A stretch of 64,000 nucleotides of DNA from assembly GCF_000970795.1 (NCBI RefSeq), contig NZ_KQ034028.1, positions 1,159,304-1,223,303 on the forward strand, read 5' to 3'. Source of the DNA: Bombilactobacillus mellifer (GTDB lineage: Bacteria > Bacillota > Bacilli > Lactobacillales > Lactobacillaceae). The notes under the pieces are model-generated. The model was given only the letters and a program-made list of their open reading frames with translations. It was not told where the DNA came from and searched no databases. Shown here one piece after another: positions 36,704 to 47,425 of the stretch. Position 1 is the stretch's first letter. Every line of letters begins with the position of its first letter. The position numbers were made by a program, and so were the translations under genes.

Positions 36704-37429
36704 TTATTTCAACCACCCACCGGTTATATAAAAAGTTTGCCCCGTGACATATTGCGACTCCGGTTTTAACAAGGTTTGCACCCAATAACTTATATCTTTT
36801 GGATTGGCTAAACGACCGGCGGGAATCTCTGCGATTAATTCTTCTTGCGCTGCTTGAGAAAATTGTTGATTCATTGGTGTGGCCACAGCTCCCGGAGCCA
36901 AGACATTAACCGTAATATTCAGACTAGCCACCTCTTGTGCATAAGCTTGAGCAAAAGCTGACAGTGCTCCCTTAGTTGCACTATAAGTAACTTCTAAAGC
37001 ACTGCCTCGACTGCCATACACCGACCCTAACAAAATTATTCGACCATTGGCACTTTGAGCCAATTTATCTTGTAGATGTTTAATAATCAAAAGCGGTGTC
37101 GTTAAATTTATCCGAATTAAACGTTCCACCTCCCCATCACTTTGTTGGTTAAACCAAGCATAATTAGTAATGCCTTGTGCTGCTATAATGGCATCTAAAG
37201 TAAAAATATTATTCAGTAGCGAGACTAGGGCATCGGTTTGGGTAAAATCACTTGCAATCACTAAAAATTCCTGTTGCGGGTATTTTTTATGCAATTCTTT
37301 GGCTTGGTGTTGTAAATGTGCTACTTGATGATTGCCTTGTAAGTAGAGCGACCAGCCGCTTTGCGCTAAATCTTGAACCAGCTGTTGCCCAATGCCTCCG
37401 CTAGCGCCTAAAATTAAAGCCCATTTCAT
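36704..37429 (-). CDS. Short-chain dehydrogenase/reductase (YmfI-like)
   Basis: This 241-aa, classical SDR has the NAD(P)-binding GASGGIGQQL near residue 8, the catalytic Ser in LLGSVYG and the YxxxK motif YSATK near residue 153. It lies in the conserved position between the M16 peptidase pair and rodZ, matching ymfI of Bacillus. The substrate is not known; FabG-like reductase activity is possible from the fold but the fatty-acid synthesis genes are not here. It is 4 nt after the M16 gene, so it is in one operon. Confidence 0.88.
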   Translation of the reverse strand: MKWALILGASGGIGQQLVQDLAQSGWSLYLQGNHQVAHLQHQAKELHKKYPQQEFLVIASDFTQTDALVSLLNNIFTLDAIIAAQGITNYAWFNQQSDGEVERLIRINLTTPLLIIKHLQDKLAQSANGRIILLGSVYGSRGSALEVTYSATKGALSAFAQAYAQEVASLNITVNVLAPGAVATPMNQQFSQAAQEELIAEIPAGRLANPKDISYWVQTLLKPESQYVTGQTFYITGGWLK

Positions 37430-37433
37430 TACT

Positions 37434-38675
37434 TTATTGCGGATACAAAAAAGTTTGTGTCCAATTCTCCTTTTTAAAAATTTCTTCAGCTAACTGTTTT
37501 AAATCCCTTAACTGAATTTGTTGCAAAATTTGTGGCATTTGTCGTACATCCAGATCATAAAATGCCAATTCAACCGCTTCGGTTGCTAGATTTTCTAAAT
37601 AATCTTGCAGAAACACATACGAGCCTAAATTCTCCCGTTGGACCATTTGTAAATTGGCTCTAGTCAGCTCTGAAATAAATGCGCCTTGAAATAAATAATT
37701 TTCCAAAGAGTGAGCTACAACTTGGGGCTGATCTGATTCGCCGCTAATTAAAACCAAAGCATAATAACGTTCGACAATAATTGTATAGCCAAAAGAGTCA
37801 TCGATTAAACCTCGACGAACCAGGGTTTGATGGATTTTAGAACTATCTCCTAAAATTATGGCAAATAAAAACTCTAATTGATTTTGCAGAGTAATCATTG
37901 CACAGGATTGCTTGATTGTGGGAATTAACCGCAAGCCTAACATGAAGCGTGGACGTTGAGCTATCGTCCTTAAAGTCGTTTGCGGTACCACCGGTAATAA
38001 GTGCGGATTTTGATGTAACTGCGGCCGTCCATGTCGCTGCGCAAACATTTGTAAATGGTGATTATGATCCGCCAAAGTTTGTAATTTGGCATTAATTTCT
38101 GCTAAATCAACTTTGCCGGCTAAGTATATACAAAAATTTTGAGGTAAATAATAATGTGTATAAATTTGATTCAATACAGGTGCAGTGATTTGTGCAATTG
38201 AATCGGTAGTTCCCGCAATATCAAAATCAATAGCATCTTGAGGATACAATGCCGCCAAAGTTGCTTGTTCCACAATCCAATCTGGCATATCGGTATACAT
38301 TTGAATTTCCTGGGCAATAATTCCCCGCTCTTGAGCCACATTGACCGTTGTAAAATAAGGTTGACTAATCAAATCCAATAAAATTTCCAAATTGTCGGCC
38401 ACATTGGTGACAGTTTTAAATAAATAAGCGGTTTTTGTATAGGTGGTAAAGGCATTGGAACTAGCACCAGCTTGAGCGAAACGTTGAGCACTATCATAAT
38501 GCGGCTTAGCAAATAGTTTATGTTCTAAAAAGTGCGCACTGCCCGCCGGAATTCCATCAAAAATGTCAAGTGATCCAAAATCTGTCATTGCAATTGCAAA
38601 AGTTTGATTAAATTTTGGATTAATAATCGCGCGTATAGGTATTTGCCAAGGATTGTCAATTTCACAAAATTTCAC
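37434..38675 (-). CDS. M16 family peptidase with active-site motif (YmfH-like)
   Basis: This 413-aa, insulinase-family zinc protease has the inverted zinc motif HFLEH near residue 48, the downstream Glu in RGIIAQEIQMY, and the usual N- and C-terminal halves. It pairs with the next protein, which lacks the motif, as in YmfF/YmfH and in the mitochondrial processing peptidase arrangement. It lies 3 nt after its partner. The natural substrate is unknown; relatives in other species process peptides exported by the cell. Confidence 0.88.
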   Translation of the reverse strand: MKFCEIDNPWQIPIRAIINPKFNQTFAIAMTDFGSLDIFDGIPAGSAHFLEHKLFAKPHYDSAQRFAQAGASSNAFTTYTKTAYLFKTVTNVADNLEILLDLISQPYFTTVNVAQERGIIAQEIQMYTDMPDWIVEQATLAALYPQDAIDFDIAGTTDSIAQITAPVLNQIYTHYYLPQNFCIYLAGKVDLAEINAKLQTLADHNHHLQMFAQRHGRPQLHQNPHLLPVVPQTTLRTIAQRPRFMLGLRLIPTIKQSCAMITLQNQLEFLFAIILGDSSKIHQTLVRRGLIDDSFGYTIIVERYYALVLISGESDQPQVVAHSLENYLFQGAFISELTRANLQMVQRENLGSYVFLQDYLENLATEAVELAFYDLDVRQMPQILQQIQLRDLKQLAEEIFKKENWTQTFLYPQ

Positions 38676-38678
38676 TTC

Positions 38679-39956
38679 TTATGATTCTCCTATCAATGTA
38701 TAAGTGGCTAAGAGTTGTAATTGTCCGGCCACTGCTTGAACTTGCTTTAAAGTCACCTGATTAATTTTTTGTTGATATTGATCATCTGTTACGATCATTG
38801 CAGGATTCAAATTTTTTAACAAAAGCCGATGTGCATGAACGGCTAACCGGTCTGAGGCCAATAAATGTTCACTAATTAAAGTTTGCTTGGCATGCTGCAA
38901 TAAATCTGATAAATTTTGCGTTGCCAAGTGTTCAATTTGTGCTGCCACCAAGTTTTGAACGGCCGTAATTTGCTGGGCATCCACCCCCGCTTGAATGGTC
39001 AAAAAATGTTCGTAAAAATTGTAATTACTGTAAATCGAATAAGCTAAGCTTTGCCGCTCCCGAACCTGCTGAAACAATAGTGCCTGATCATCGCCCCCTA
39101 ACATCATATTCAATACTTGACTCACCGGCCAAGAAGTATCATCGGGCAAACGATAGGCGATCACCAATTGACTCTGCTGTATCGCTAATTGATCACTTTG
39201 AGCTACTGGTTGCGTCGGTAAACTTAAAAGTGCTTGCTTTTGCAAATGTATGGCTTGGGCTTGATAAGCAAAAACTTGACACCTCTGAGCTAGATCATCA
39301 ACCACTGTTGCGGGTAAATCCCCTACTACTGTAACAATTAAAGGTTCTTGTGCAATCACTTTTTGATAATAGGAACAAGTCTGCATCGAAGTCAAGGCAG
39401 TCAATTGTTCCGCCACACCAAAATCTGGAATATTTAAATCAGGATTACTTTGATATAGAATTTTTTTCATTGCTAATTCCGCTAGCAAGGAATAATTATC
39501 TTGTAAACTGGCATAGGCATGGGCTAAATTAGTTGTTTCTAATTGCCAGGCATTATCGACAAATTGTTCTTGCTTACTGTCTATATTAGGAGCCGTTAGT
39601 GTCTGTAATAATAAATCTATTGCTGCTGGAACAAGTGCCGGTAAATGATGAGCTACCGGCACAGTTAGCGCCAAAGATAAAATATTCAAATTTTGATATA
39701 TTATGGATTGCCCAGTTAACTCGGTTCCATATAAATTCGCTAGTTGCCGATTGAACTGGGCTGCAGTAGGCAAAAAGTGATTGGAACGTTGAAGTAAATT
39801 AATTAATAATCGGCGTTGCGTAGTCTGGGCATAGCGTTGGGGCGCCAAAAAATTAAATTCAATTCGTACACTTTGAAATTTAGCAATGGGTAACCATAAA
39901 ATTTGTACTTGCGGAGCTGCTAATATTCGATGAATCTTAATCATCTTGTTTATCAT
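38679..39956 (-). CDS. M16 family peptidase-like subunit without zinc motif (YmfF-like)
   Basis: This 425-aa M16 fold protein lacks the HxxEH zinc motif at the expected site; the segment reads [17 protein letters not shown]-terminal half motifs ([16 protein letters not shown] near residue 310) are preserved. It is expected to be the non-catalytic partner of the downstream M16 peptidase, forming the closed chamber. The start overlaps the ftsK stop region by 20 nt. The gene order ftsK-ymfF-ymfH-ymfI is conserved in Firmicutes. Confidence 0.86.
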   Translation of the reverse strand: MINKMIKIHRILAAPQVQILWLPIAKFQSVRIEFNFLAPQRYAQTTQRRLLINLLQRSNHFLPTAAQFNRQLANLYGTELTGQSIIYQNLNILSLALTVPVAHHLPALVPAAIDLLLQTLTAPNIDSKQEQFVDNAWQLETTNLAHAYASLQDNYSLLAELAMKKILYQSNPDLNIPDFGVAEQLTALTSMQTCSYYQKVIAQEPLIVTVVGDLPATVVDDLAQRCQVFAYQAQAIHLQKQALLSLPTQPVAQSDQLAIQQSQLVIAYRLPDDTSWPVSQVLNMMLGGDDQALLFQQVRERQSLAYSIYSNYNFYEHFLTIQAGVDAQQITAVQNLVAAQIEHLATQNLSDLLQHAKQTLISEHLLASDRLAVHAHRLLLKNLNPAMIVTDDQYQQKINQVTLKQVQAVAGQLQLLATYTLIGES

Positions 39957-42213
39957 CCTCCGAACGAGATATTAAAACTTTGCGTGGTTTAGAACCTCTT
40001 GCAGGTCCCACTAAACCGCGTTCTTCCATATAGTCAATTAAGCGGGCAGCTCGATTATAACCAATCGCAAAGCGTCGTTGCAACATCGACACACTCGCTC
40101 TTTGCTCATGAATCACTAATTCTACTGCCTGCTGCCAATAAGCATCGTCTGGATCTTGATTTTGCTTGGCATCAGGTTGATCGCTCGGAATCATCGTTTC
40201 ATCGTACTCTGCTGCTTGCTGAGAGCTGACAAAGCTAACTACTTGTTCGACATCTTGGGAAGAAATATAGGCTCCTTGGATCCGCTGCGGTTTGGACGCT
40301 CCTAATGGTAAAAACAACATGTCCCCTCGACCTAACAATTTTTCAGCACCGGTACTATCTAAAATCGTCCGCGAGTCAATATTACTTGAAACTGCAAATG
40401 CCATGCGAGAAGGAATATTGGCCTTAATTAAGCCTGTAATGACGTCCACCGATGGACGCTGAGTAGCAATAATTAGATGCATCCCCGCTGCCCGCGCTTT
40501 TTGGGATAAACGCACGATAGACGTCTCTACATCTTTGCCGGCTGCCATCATTAAATCAGATAACTCATCCACAATCACTACGATATATGGTAAACGATCC
40601 ATGGGTGGATTATCGGGATCCTGATTATTCTGATCGACGGCCGTGTTATATTCCTCAATTTTGCGATGCCCGGTTTTTTCAAATAATCGATACCGTCGTT
40701 CCATTTCATCGACTGCTTTTTGTAGTGCACCGGTTGCTTTTTTAACATCTGTCACTACAGGAATTAAAAGGTGAGGAATCCCATTATAAACACTTAATTC
40801 AACCATTTTGGGATCAATTAAAATCATTTTTACTTCCGATGGTCGAGCTTGCATTAAAATACCAGTAATAATCGTATTAATCGCCACTGACTTGCCGCTG
40901 CCAGTAGAGCCTGCAATTAATAGATGTGGCATTTTGACTAAATTACACATAGCAATCTGCCCATAAACATCTTTGCCTAAGGGCACCGTTAAAATCTCGC
41001 CTGGATGAGCTGGTTCATGCTCAATCACCTCACGAAAAGAAACAATAGAAGCGTGCTGATTAGGTACTTCAATTCCGACATAAGGTTTGCCAGGAATCGG
41101 GGCTTCAATACGGATATCTTTAGCCGCCAAAGCTAAGGCTAAATCATCAGCCAGGTTAACAATGCGGCTCACCTTAACGCCAATTGCTGGCTGAATTTCA
41201 TACTTAGTCACCGTGGGACCCAAGGTTGCCTTTTTGACATCAACTTGCACCCCAAAACTATCAAATGTTTGCTTCAATTTTTTGCGATTATAATCTATTA
41301 GTTCATATTCCTGAGATTGATCGGCCGGCGGCACATTAGTCAATAAATCAATTTTCGGTAATTGATACTCTTGATCTGAAGAAGTCTTAGCAGTAATTGG
41401 AGCTTTTTCAGAACTGGTCAAAGACGAAGGCGGCGTTGACGATTTAGGTGATTTCGTAGATGATTTAACTGGTGGTTGCGGACCTTCAATAGTAAAATCA
41501 TCATCAGCTGTAACAGAATCAGATTTAACTGGAGATATTTTAGGTTGTTTGGCAACCAAAGATTTAGCCCGTTGAGATGGACTCCGTTTTTTAAATTTGG
41601 GCCAGTGAAGCAAATGTAATAGCCGCACCAGCCAACTTACCAACGTTCGACAAAAATTGACTACTTGTTGCCATTGCACCTGACACAACATTAAAAACCC
41701 ACTCAGCGTAATCAAACCATTAATTAAGTACGTTCCTTGAATAGATAACAACGGACGTTCCCATACCAAACAGAAAGCGCCAATTAATCCGCCCCCCACA
41801 CTATTAGCTACTTGATTATTATGCATTTCATTCATTAGTAAGCGCCACGTAACGCCTATCAAATCATTTTTTAAATTTAATTGCTGAAATAGCATGCCAT
41901 GCATAATGGTTAAGCTGCCTATAATAAGAAAAGCCAAACCCAAAGTCCGTTTCCAACCTATGTGTGGAACTCGACCGAATAAAAATAAAAAGATTCCCAA
42001 TAAAGCTAACAACAGAGCCACAATTAAGTAACTATCGCCTACAAACACCCGATAAACATTAGCTAAAAAACGTCCAGCCAGTCCTAATTTACATCCCGCA
42101 AATAACGAAATGAATACTAAGACCAACCCGACAAAGTTCAAGACATACTTCTTATTCTTTTTGGTTGTTTTATTTGTTTTCTTAGTGCTTTTTCTTTTAC
42201 GTTTGGTGGACAT
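39937..42213 (-). CDS. ftsK: DNA translocase FtsK/SpoIIIE
   Basis: This 758-aa septal DNA pump clears chromosomal DNA from the closing septum. Four to five N-terminal helices (about residues 20-180) are followed by a Ser/Lys/Thr-rich linker (200-290) and the motor with Walker [13 protein letters not shown] near 435, Walker B IVVIVDEL near 550, and the C-terminal winged-helix gamma domain (from about 695), which reads orienting sequences. The basic N-terminal tail (KRKRKSTKK) is cytosolic. ATG start. It opens the operon that runs through the M16 pair, SDR and rodZ to pgsA. Confidence 0.95.
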   Translation of the reverse strand: MSTKRKRKSTKKTNKTTKKNKKYVLNFVGLVLVFISLFAGCKLGLAGRFLANVYRVFVGDSYLIVALLLALLGIFLFLFGRVPHIGWKRTLGLAFLIIGSLTIMHGMLFQQLNLKNDLIGVTWRLLMNEMHNNQVANSVGGGLIGAFCLVWERPLLSIQGTYLINGLITLSGFLMLCQVQWQQVVNFCRTLVSWLVRLLHLLHWPKFKKRSPSQRAKSLVAKQPKISPVKSDSVTADDDFTIEGPQPPVKSSTKSPKSSTPPSSLTSSEKAPITAKTSSDQEYQLPKIDLLTNVPPADQSQEYELIDYNRKKLKQTFDSFGVQVDVKKATLGPTVTKYEIQPAIGVKVSRIVNLADDLALALAAKDIRIEAPIPGKPYVGIEVPNQHASIVSFREVIEHEPAHPGEILTVPLGKDVYGQIAMCNLVKMPHLLIAGSTGSGKSVAINTIITGILMQARPSEVKMILIDPKMVELSVYNGIPHLLIPVVTDVKKATGALQKAVDEMERRYRLFEKTGHRKIEEYNTAVDQNNQDPDNPPMDRLPYIVVIVDELSDLMMAAGKDVETSIVRLSQKARAAGMHLIIATQRPSVDVITGLIKANIPSRMAFAVSSNIDSRTILDSTGAEKLLGRGDMLFLPLGASKPQRIQGAYISSQDVEQVVSFVSSQQAAEYDETMIPSDQPDAKQNQDPDDAYWQQAVELVIHEQRASVSMLQRRFAIGYNRAARLIDYMEERGLVGPARGSKPRKVLISRSEDDKQDD

Positions 42214-42711
42214 TATTACTCCTGCAATTAATTACATTGAACAGATTGAAACCGGAATAGTTCAGGTACTATTCTATCAAATTCACTGAGTCAATGAGTG
42301 CAATTTAATAAATTTTCATATCGTTACAGATTTTGACAGAACAATATATAAAACATGAGAAATATCCTGTTTTACGATCAAAGACTGCGTCAAATAATTT
42401 AGCTTAAAGCTAGTTTTCATTTTTATCAAGTACACAACGTCCAATAATTCATAAACATCCAAAAATATCGTAAGCAAGAGAATAGTTGGCATAGCGCTTA
42501 AGAGTATCATATTTTTAAAAAATTCATAATAGCTCGTTTCGTAATAACAAATGTTATTTTTTTATTATTTGTTGAAATAACAAAGTACTGGTACAAAAAC
42601 TAGTTTATACTTTGTTGTATTAGAAATATAATATTCTTTGAAATACATTCTTATTATTTAAATATATTCAGACGGAAACTCTGAAATTAAAATCAACAAA
42701 TTTTCAAGTGG
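42214..42711 (-). other. Gap between ftsK and the polysaccharide locus: hairpins, no gene
   Basis: No supported gene lies in this AT-rich gap. Three inverted repeats are visible: GAATAGT/ACTATTC at 42255-42261 and 42268-42274, close upstream of ftsK; AACAAAT/ATTTGTT at 42546-42552 and 42567-42573; and a perfect 9-bp AACAAAGTA/TACTTTGTT at 42579-42587 and 42608-42616. The last two could form the end of the polysaccharide operon transcript, but neither has a convincing U-run on minus. A TTGACT near 42296 on minus may be the ftsK -35. Confidence 0.4.
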
Positions 42712-44124
42712 CTATTGTTTTATTTTTTTTATAATCGCAACAGGTAATTTTATAGTGGCAATAAAATACAAGGCAACTACAACAATGGATAAAACAAGCT
42801 TTAAACTCAACGAAATCTGCCAAAATTTTATTAACATTAAAAATGTCAAAAATAAACAAATAGCAATTGATAAAATTATCATTATATTCGCACAATAATT
42901 AGAAATTTTCAAAAGATCTTTACAAAAGAAAAATTGTGATATTGCCACAACGCTCTCAGAAATAATTGATGCAATAGCCGCCCCTTTGGCATTTAATATG
43001 GAAATTAACGGATAACTTATCAGTAGATTTATTATAGCCCCAATAAAAACAGAAATAGTATAACTTTTAATTCTATTCATAGGAACTAAGAGCTGATTAC
43101 CCAAGATGTTAGCTATGGACATAGGCAGCAATATGAACGCTGATAAACATAAAACACTTATCATTAAGAGATATTTTTTGCCTAAAAGTACTAAAACAAT
43201 CAATTTGGCATTTACAATTATTCCAAAAATGATTGGCAGAACAATCCAAATACTAATCAACAAAATACCCTGCTCAATTGCCATGATGAAATCTATCTTT
43301 TTTCTAGAATACAAAGATGATATTCTCGGTAACATTACAGATGATGCAGCTGTAAAAATAGAAAAAATTAATCTAACAATTTTATCAGAAGAATCAAAAA
43401 AACCCGTTTCAATAGGGCCGGATATATATCCTAAAATAACTTTATTGAGTGTTACATATAAACTTATAGCTATTTGTGGTAAAAAATAAAAAAAACTATT
43501 TTTAATTCTAAAAATAATATTAACGGCTTGAATTTTTACTGGAAATTCTAAAATTTTTAAGGCAACAGGCCATAAAGAAATATTCGACATTAGAGTTGCC
43601 ATTGACTGGATGACAATATATTTCCACAAATCATTAGGATTACGCACAAATATAAAGATCAAAAGAATCGATGCAGTTTTAACTATAAAATTTCTCAAGG
43701 TTAAAATAGAAAAACGTTCTAGTCCCGCAAAGAACCAAGAAATATCGAACATCGCAGCCAAAATTGTTACTGAGTAGATTAAAAGATATATTTTATACTT
43801 ACCAATAAATAAAATAGCGATAAAATAAAAAAACAAAGAAACTAATGTGGTAATTACAGAAGCTATTTCAATTTCCCAAAAAGCCCTTATTATCTTTTCT
43901 TTTTTTTGGTTGCATACGGCAATTTCTCTTTGACCATAAGTAGTCAAACCTAACACCGCAAATAAAGAAAAATAAGAGCTGAAAGCATTGACCCATGAAT
44001 TAATACCGACTCCATGGGGTAATAATACTCTTGTAATATAGGGAAGTGTTATTACAGGTAAAATCATCAGAAAGATTTGATAGCCAAGTACGTAGATATA
44101 ATTATGAAATAGTTTTTTTGTCAA
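42712..44124 (-). CDS. wzx: Wzx-type flippase, polysaccharide repeat-unit export
   Basis: This 470-aa, MOP/PST superfamily protein has about 12-14 hydrophobic segments and starts with KKLFHNYIYVLGYQIF, typical of oligosaccharide flippases in Lactobacillales capsule loci. It would turn undecaprenyl-linked repeat units to the outer face. It is the last gene of the locus and the most AT-rich together with the polymerase. It lies 3 nt after wzy. The basic C-terminus IIKKIKQ is cytosolic. The transported repeat unit cannot be read from sequence. Confidence 0.88.
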   Translation of the reverse strand: MTKKLFHNYIYVLGYQIFLMILPVITLPYITRVLLPHGVGINSWVNAFSSYFSLFAVLGLTTYGQREIAVCNQKKEKIIRAFWEIEIASVITTLVSLFFYFIAILFIGKYKIYLLIYSVTILAAMFDISWFFAGLERFSILTLRNFIVKTASILLIFIFVRNPNDLWKYIVIQSMATLMSNISLWPVALKILEFPVKIQAVNIIFRIKNSFFYFLPQIAISLYVTLNKVILGYISGPIETGFFDSSDKIVRLIFSIFTAASSVMLPRISSLYSRKKIDFIMAIEQGILLISIWIVLPIIFGIIVNAKLIVLVLLGKKYLLMISVLCLSAFILLPMSIANILGNQLLVPMNRIKSYTISVFIGAIINLLISYPLISILNAKGAAIASIISESVVAISQFFFCKDLLKISNYCANIMIILSIAICLFLTFLMLIKFWQISLSLKLVLSIVVVALYFIATIKLPVAIIKKIKQ

Positions 44125-44127
44125 TAT

Positions 44128-45387
44128 TTAATTTTCCTTGCGAATATAATGCGAAACTCCAATACTGGACTTACTGTTAAAAAACACTACTAAAATGGCA
44201 TTGGTAACTGTAAATAAAAAAATTCTACTAATATTGAGTGGAAAAAGAGTTAGCCATTGACCGAAAATGTAACAAAAAGAAATTCCAAATGCTTCCATAT
44301 TAAAATGAGATCGTTCCAGCTTAAAAAACTGATATATATATGACAACAAAAAAGGTAAACCTAAAAATCCAAATACTCCCAAATATCCTATTACTCCAAC
44401 ATCGGTAAATGAATATTTACCCCCTAAATAGTTATTTATACCGCTATAAAGTAAAGACGCATCATCTGTAAACCCGATGCCCCAAAAACCATGCAATGTC
44501 GATTGAGTAATATAATAAATAGATTCATAAATTCTGACTAATCCACTAATTGACCGTGAACCGGAAAAAAATTCCATTTTTTTTATAATAAAGTAAAAAG
44601 CACCTAAGACGATAGACAAACAAAGAACAATGGTTAAAAGCTTATGCTTGTTAGATTTCTTATTAATATAAGATATAAAATACACAAAGACCATCAATAA
44701 CAAGATTAATAGTGATACTCTTCCCTTAGAAAAAAAGCTTTGGTGTAAAATTAAAAATAATATGTAAATAATTTCAAAAGTATCTAATTTTTTTGCATTG
44801 TATATTGCTAGTATAAAAATACAAAAAGCAGCAAAAACTAAAAAATCTCCATCCACCACAAAGCGATTATTAATAACTAACATGTTAGTCGAAAATTCAT
44901 CAAGGTAGATAAATAGATTTTTACCGGTAATAAGAAAAAAATCTTGTATCAATAAGATCAATAAATCAATGTACGAAACCCACTTAATAATTCTCAGCAT
45001 TCGATCAAAATTATTTTTAAGTACAAATAATGCTGACCAAAAATAAAAAATAATCCAATAATAATAACTGCTTTTCAAACAAGAAAACCAACTTATTTGA
45101 TAATATCTATGTGATAATAAGGTCAGAATTACTAAGGAGATTATAAAAACCACTATACTAAAACTGAAAGAATATCTGTAATGATCCGTATTTCCTGTCA
45201 CTATTAAAGGAAATAGTAAGATAAATGCAAAAAAAATAACAACTAAAATTAATTGCTTATTTATATCTGAATTTAAAGATACTAGAGGTTGAGCTAAAAA
45301 AGAAAAAGTATGAAAAAAATTAACTTGCAAAAAAATTAATAAAATGAATATTGAGGTTTCAACTTTTTTTAGATATTCTTTTAACAT
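44128..45387 (-). CDS. wzy: Wzy-type polysaccharide polymerase (predicted)
   Basis: This 419-aa protein has about ten to twelve membrane helices and a large extracellular loop, with little sequence identity cues, as is usual for O-antigen/capsule polymerases. A GSRSISGLVRIYES segment near residue 280 precedes the conserved hydrophobic block. Its place between a GT2 gene and the flippase, and the absence of another polymerase in the locus, support the call. It would link repeat units on the outer membrane face. GC content is visibly below that of the rfb genes. ATG start, 7 nt after the GT2 stop. Confidence 0.75.
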   Translation of the reverse strand: MLKEYLKKVETSIFILLIFLQVNFFHTFSFLAQPLVSLNSDINKQLILVVIFFAFILLFPLIVTGNTDHYRYSFSFSIVVFIISLVILTLLSHRYYQISWFSCLKSSYYYWIIFYFWSALFVLKNNFDRMLRIIKWVSYIDLLILLIQDFFLITGKNLFIYLDEFSTNMLVINNRFVVDGDFLVFAAFCIFILAIYNAKKLDTFEIIYILFLILHQSFFSKGRVSLLILLLMVFVYFISYINKKSNKHKLLTIVLCLSIVLGAFYFIIKKMEFFSGSRSISGLVRIYESIYYITQSTLHGFWGIGFTDDASLLYSGINNYLGGKYSFTDVGVIGYLGVFGFLGLPFLLSYIYQFFKLERSHFNMEAFGISFCYIFGQWLTLFPLNISRIFLFTVTNAILVVFFNSKSSIGVSHYIRKEN

Positions 45388-45394
45388 ATTATTC

Positions 45395-46357
45395 CTATTC
45401 TTTTTTGATTTTTAAGGCTTTTTTCATCAAAACCGAGTAAACAAGAGGCATCAAAATAAAATGTTTTGGAGAAACTAGATGTCTATATTTCATAAAAAAA
45501 AGTAGTTTCTTTAAAAAGGAAAAGTTTCCAGCCGAGATATTATAAATTTCAGAAGAAAATTTACTTTTTTTATCTGAAATATAACCACCAACTGCCATAG
45601 CCATTTGGACATCAGATACTCTGTTTTTAATATGTTTTAGGCGCCAAAGATAACTTTTTTTATTTGTATTTCTTGCTCCAATTAAGTTTTCCCCGGTTTG
45701 TCTATAAAACAAGGTAGGCGTATTAATAAAATAAAGTTTACCATAATAGCTAATAATGAGCGCAATCAAAAAGTCATGAGGTTCTAATTGAGATAATAAG
45801 TTTAAATTATAGTTCAGTATTTTATTTCTTGCTAATTTATTGATGCATAGCGACGAACCTGGCACAAAAGTTTCAAAGATTTGTTGTTCAAATTTCAACT
45901 CTCCATTGAAAATTTGATTGCTTCTAAAGGCTAATAATCTTTTTCCAGTACTTATAGCTTGTTCATCGGCGATCCATGAATCAGAAAAAACACCACAAAT
46001 GAACTGATCATTATTATTTTTAGTTATCATATCAAGAAATAATTCCACCTTGCCAGGCATCCAAACATCATCTTGATCTGAAAAAAAATAATAATCTGCA
46101 CTTATCTGTTTTAATAAAGTTAAAAAAGATAAGGAAAAACCTAAATTTTTGTCGGAATCCAGTAAAAAAATATTTGAATATTTTTCAGAATAATTATGTA
46201 TTATGTTGACAGTGTCATCACTAGAACCATCATCTCGTATAAAGATATTCATACGATAATTAGCTTTTGAAAATTTTTGAAGTAATATACTATCTAATTG
46301 TTCTTTTAAATATTTTTCACCATTATATGTCGAAATTAAAACTGCAATATCTTTCAT
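45395..46357 (-). CDS. GT2 family glycosyltransferase
   Basis: This 320-aa, GT-A fold transferase starts IAVLISTYNGEKYLKEQLDS and has the nucleotide-binding DDGSSDDT near residue 42 and the metal-binding SDQDDVW near 95, as in rhamnosyltransferase-like GT2 proteins. It should add one sugar to the lipid-linked repeat unit at the inner membrane face. dTDP-rhamnose is a plausible donor because the rfb genes are in the same locus, but this is inference. ATG start with AAGGAACC upstream. Confidence 0.86.
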   Translation of the reverse strand: MKDIAVLISTYNGEKYLKEQLDSILLQKFSKANYRMNIFIRDDGSSDDTVNIIHNYSEKYSNIFLLDSDKNLGFSLSFLTLLKQISADYYFFSDQDDVWMPGKVELFLDMITKNNNDQFICGVFSDSWIADEQAISTGKRLLAFRSNQIFNGELKFEQQIFETFVPGSSLCINKLARNKILNYNLNLLSQLEPHDFLIALIISYYGKLYFINTPTLFYRQTGENLIGARNTNKKSYLWRLKHIKNRVSDVQMAMAVGGYISDKKSKFSSEIYNISAGNFSFLKKLLFFMKYRHLVSPKHFILMPLVYSVLMKKALKIKKE

Positions 46358-46378
46358 TATAATAGGTTCCTTTAGTTA

Positions 46379-47362
46379 TTATATCTCAAAACTAGATTTC
46401 TTTGGATATCTTCTTGAAAAAGTATCTTGAATTTCTTTTTTTACTTTGTAGAAGTTGTGAATATTTGGTTGATCATTTAAAACAATTACTTTATGTTTTT
46501 TTTTCAAAATATCTGATATTACAAGATCATTATTGTCAGATAAATTATAATATTTACCAAAACCATAACTTCTTGGTTGAAAATCACCATTTATAAGCTG
46601 CCAATACCGCATCAGAAATATATTTAAATCATTCTTAGTCCTAAATTTGTTTTCTTCTGTTTCTTTAAGCAAGTGCCCGTATCTCTCCCAAACCATTTTA
46701 AAGGTTTCTTTTTTAAAAGATATTGGTATATGCAAATCATTAAAGCCTAATATCATTGGCCACATTAAAGATACTAAAGTTTTTATATTCTGTTTACCAT
46801 ATCTAATGTTTAGAAATTTGTGTAAATGTTTCAAAATATTTTTTCTGCTATAAATATCATTGATGATCTGCATATTATTAGTAGTGATATGAGTTATAGA
46901 ATTATTAATAGGAAGTTGAGGAGAAACAATCCCGGAATCAAGTGGCAGACCTTTTGTACTGAAAAAGTTTTCTGGAACGACTTCATCATTTAAAAAAAAA
47001 TCATCATTAAAAAATACAAAATGGTTAGAAAGTAAGTTGATTTTGTGAATAGATAATTCAATCGCATTGCTATTAAACGTTGGCAAATAAGATCTATCGA
47101 TATACGAGGTATGATCAACTAGATTTAATTTAGAATTATTTATATCCAACCAATTAGGTACTTGACTATCCGTTATTAAATGTACATACCGAACCCATGG
47201 CGCATTAACATCAACAGATCTAAACCAATATTTCAACCAACCCCAATCACGGAATCGAGTGCTTAACCTTTCACTTTCGGGCAAATAATCATTCCGCTTA
47301 TTAATCCATCTTGGATCACTATCATCCACCCAATCAATTACAAAATCAATGGGAAAAGTCAT
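46379..47362 (-). CDS. Stealth-family sugar-phosphate transferase
   Basis: This 327-aa protein has the conserved Stealth regions: CR1 DFVIDWVDDSDPRW at the N-terminus, CR2 SRFRDWGWLKYWFRSV near residue 35 with the VPNWL and FFNDDFFL blocks at 80-125, and CR3/CR4-like segments later. Stealth proteins transfer hexose-1-phosphate units, producing phosphodiester bonds in capsules and teichoic-like polymers. A single-copy Stealth gene beside GT genes suggests the polysaccharide repeat unit contains one phosphodiester linkage. It is 63 nt after the acyltransferase gene. Confidence 0.84.
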   Translation of the reverse strand: MTFPIDFVIDWVDDSDPRWINKRNDYLPESERLSTRFRDWGWLKYWFRSVDVNAPWVRYVHLITDSQVPNWLDINNSKLNLVDHTSYIDRSYLPTFNSNAIELSIHKINLLSNHFVFFNDDFFLNDEVVPENFFSTKGLPLDSGIVSPQLPINNSITHITTNNMQIINDIYSRKNILKHLHKFLNIRYGKQNIKTLVSLMWPMILGFNDLHIPISFKKETFKMVWERYGHLLKETEENKFRTKNDLNIFLMRYWQLINGDFQPRSYGFGKYYNLSDNNDLVISDILKKKHKVIVLNDQPNIHNFYKVKKEIQDTFSRRYPKKSSFEI

Positions 47363-47425
47363 ATTATTACCGCCTTCAAAATTGTGGTCATTGAAACTTT
47401 ACATAAGAACATTCCATAATATATG

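Noticed and set aside
42316-42510. A 64-codon minus-strand frame between ftsK and the polysaccharide locus
   Set aside because: No ribosome-binding site, no recognisable motif, and the sequence is low-complexity AT-rich; a neighbouring frame is also briefly open. It may be a decayed fragment but nothing supports a gene.
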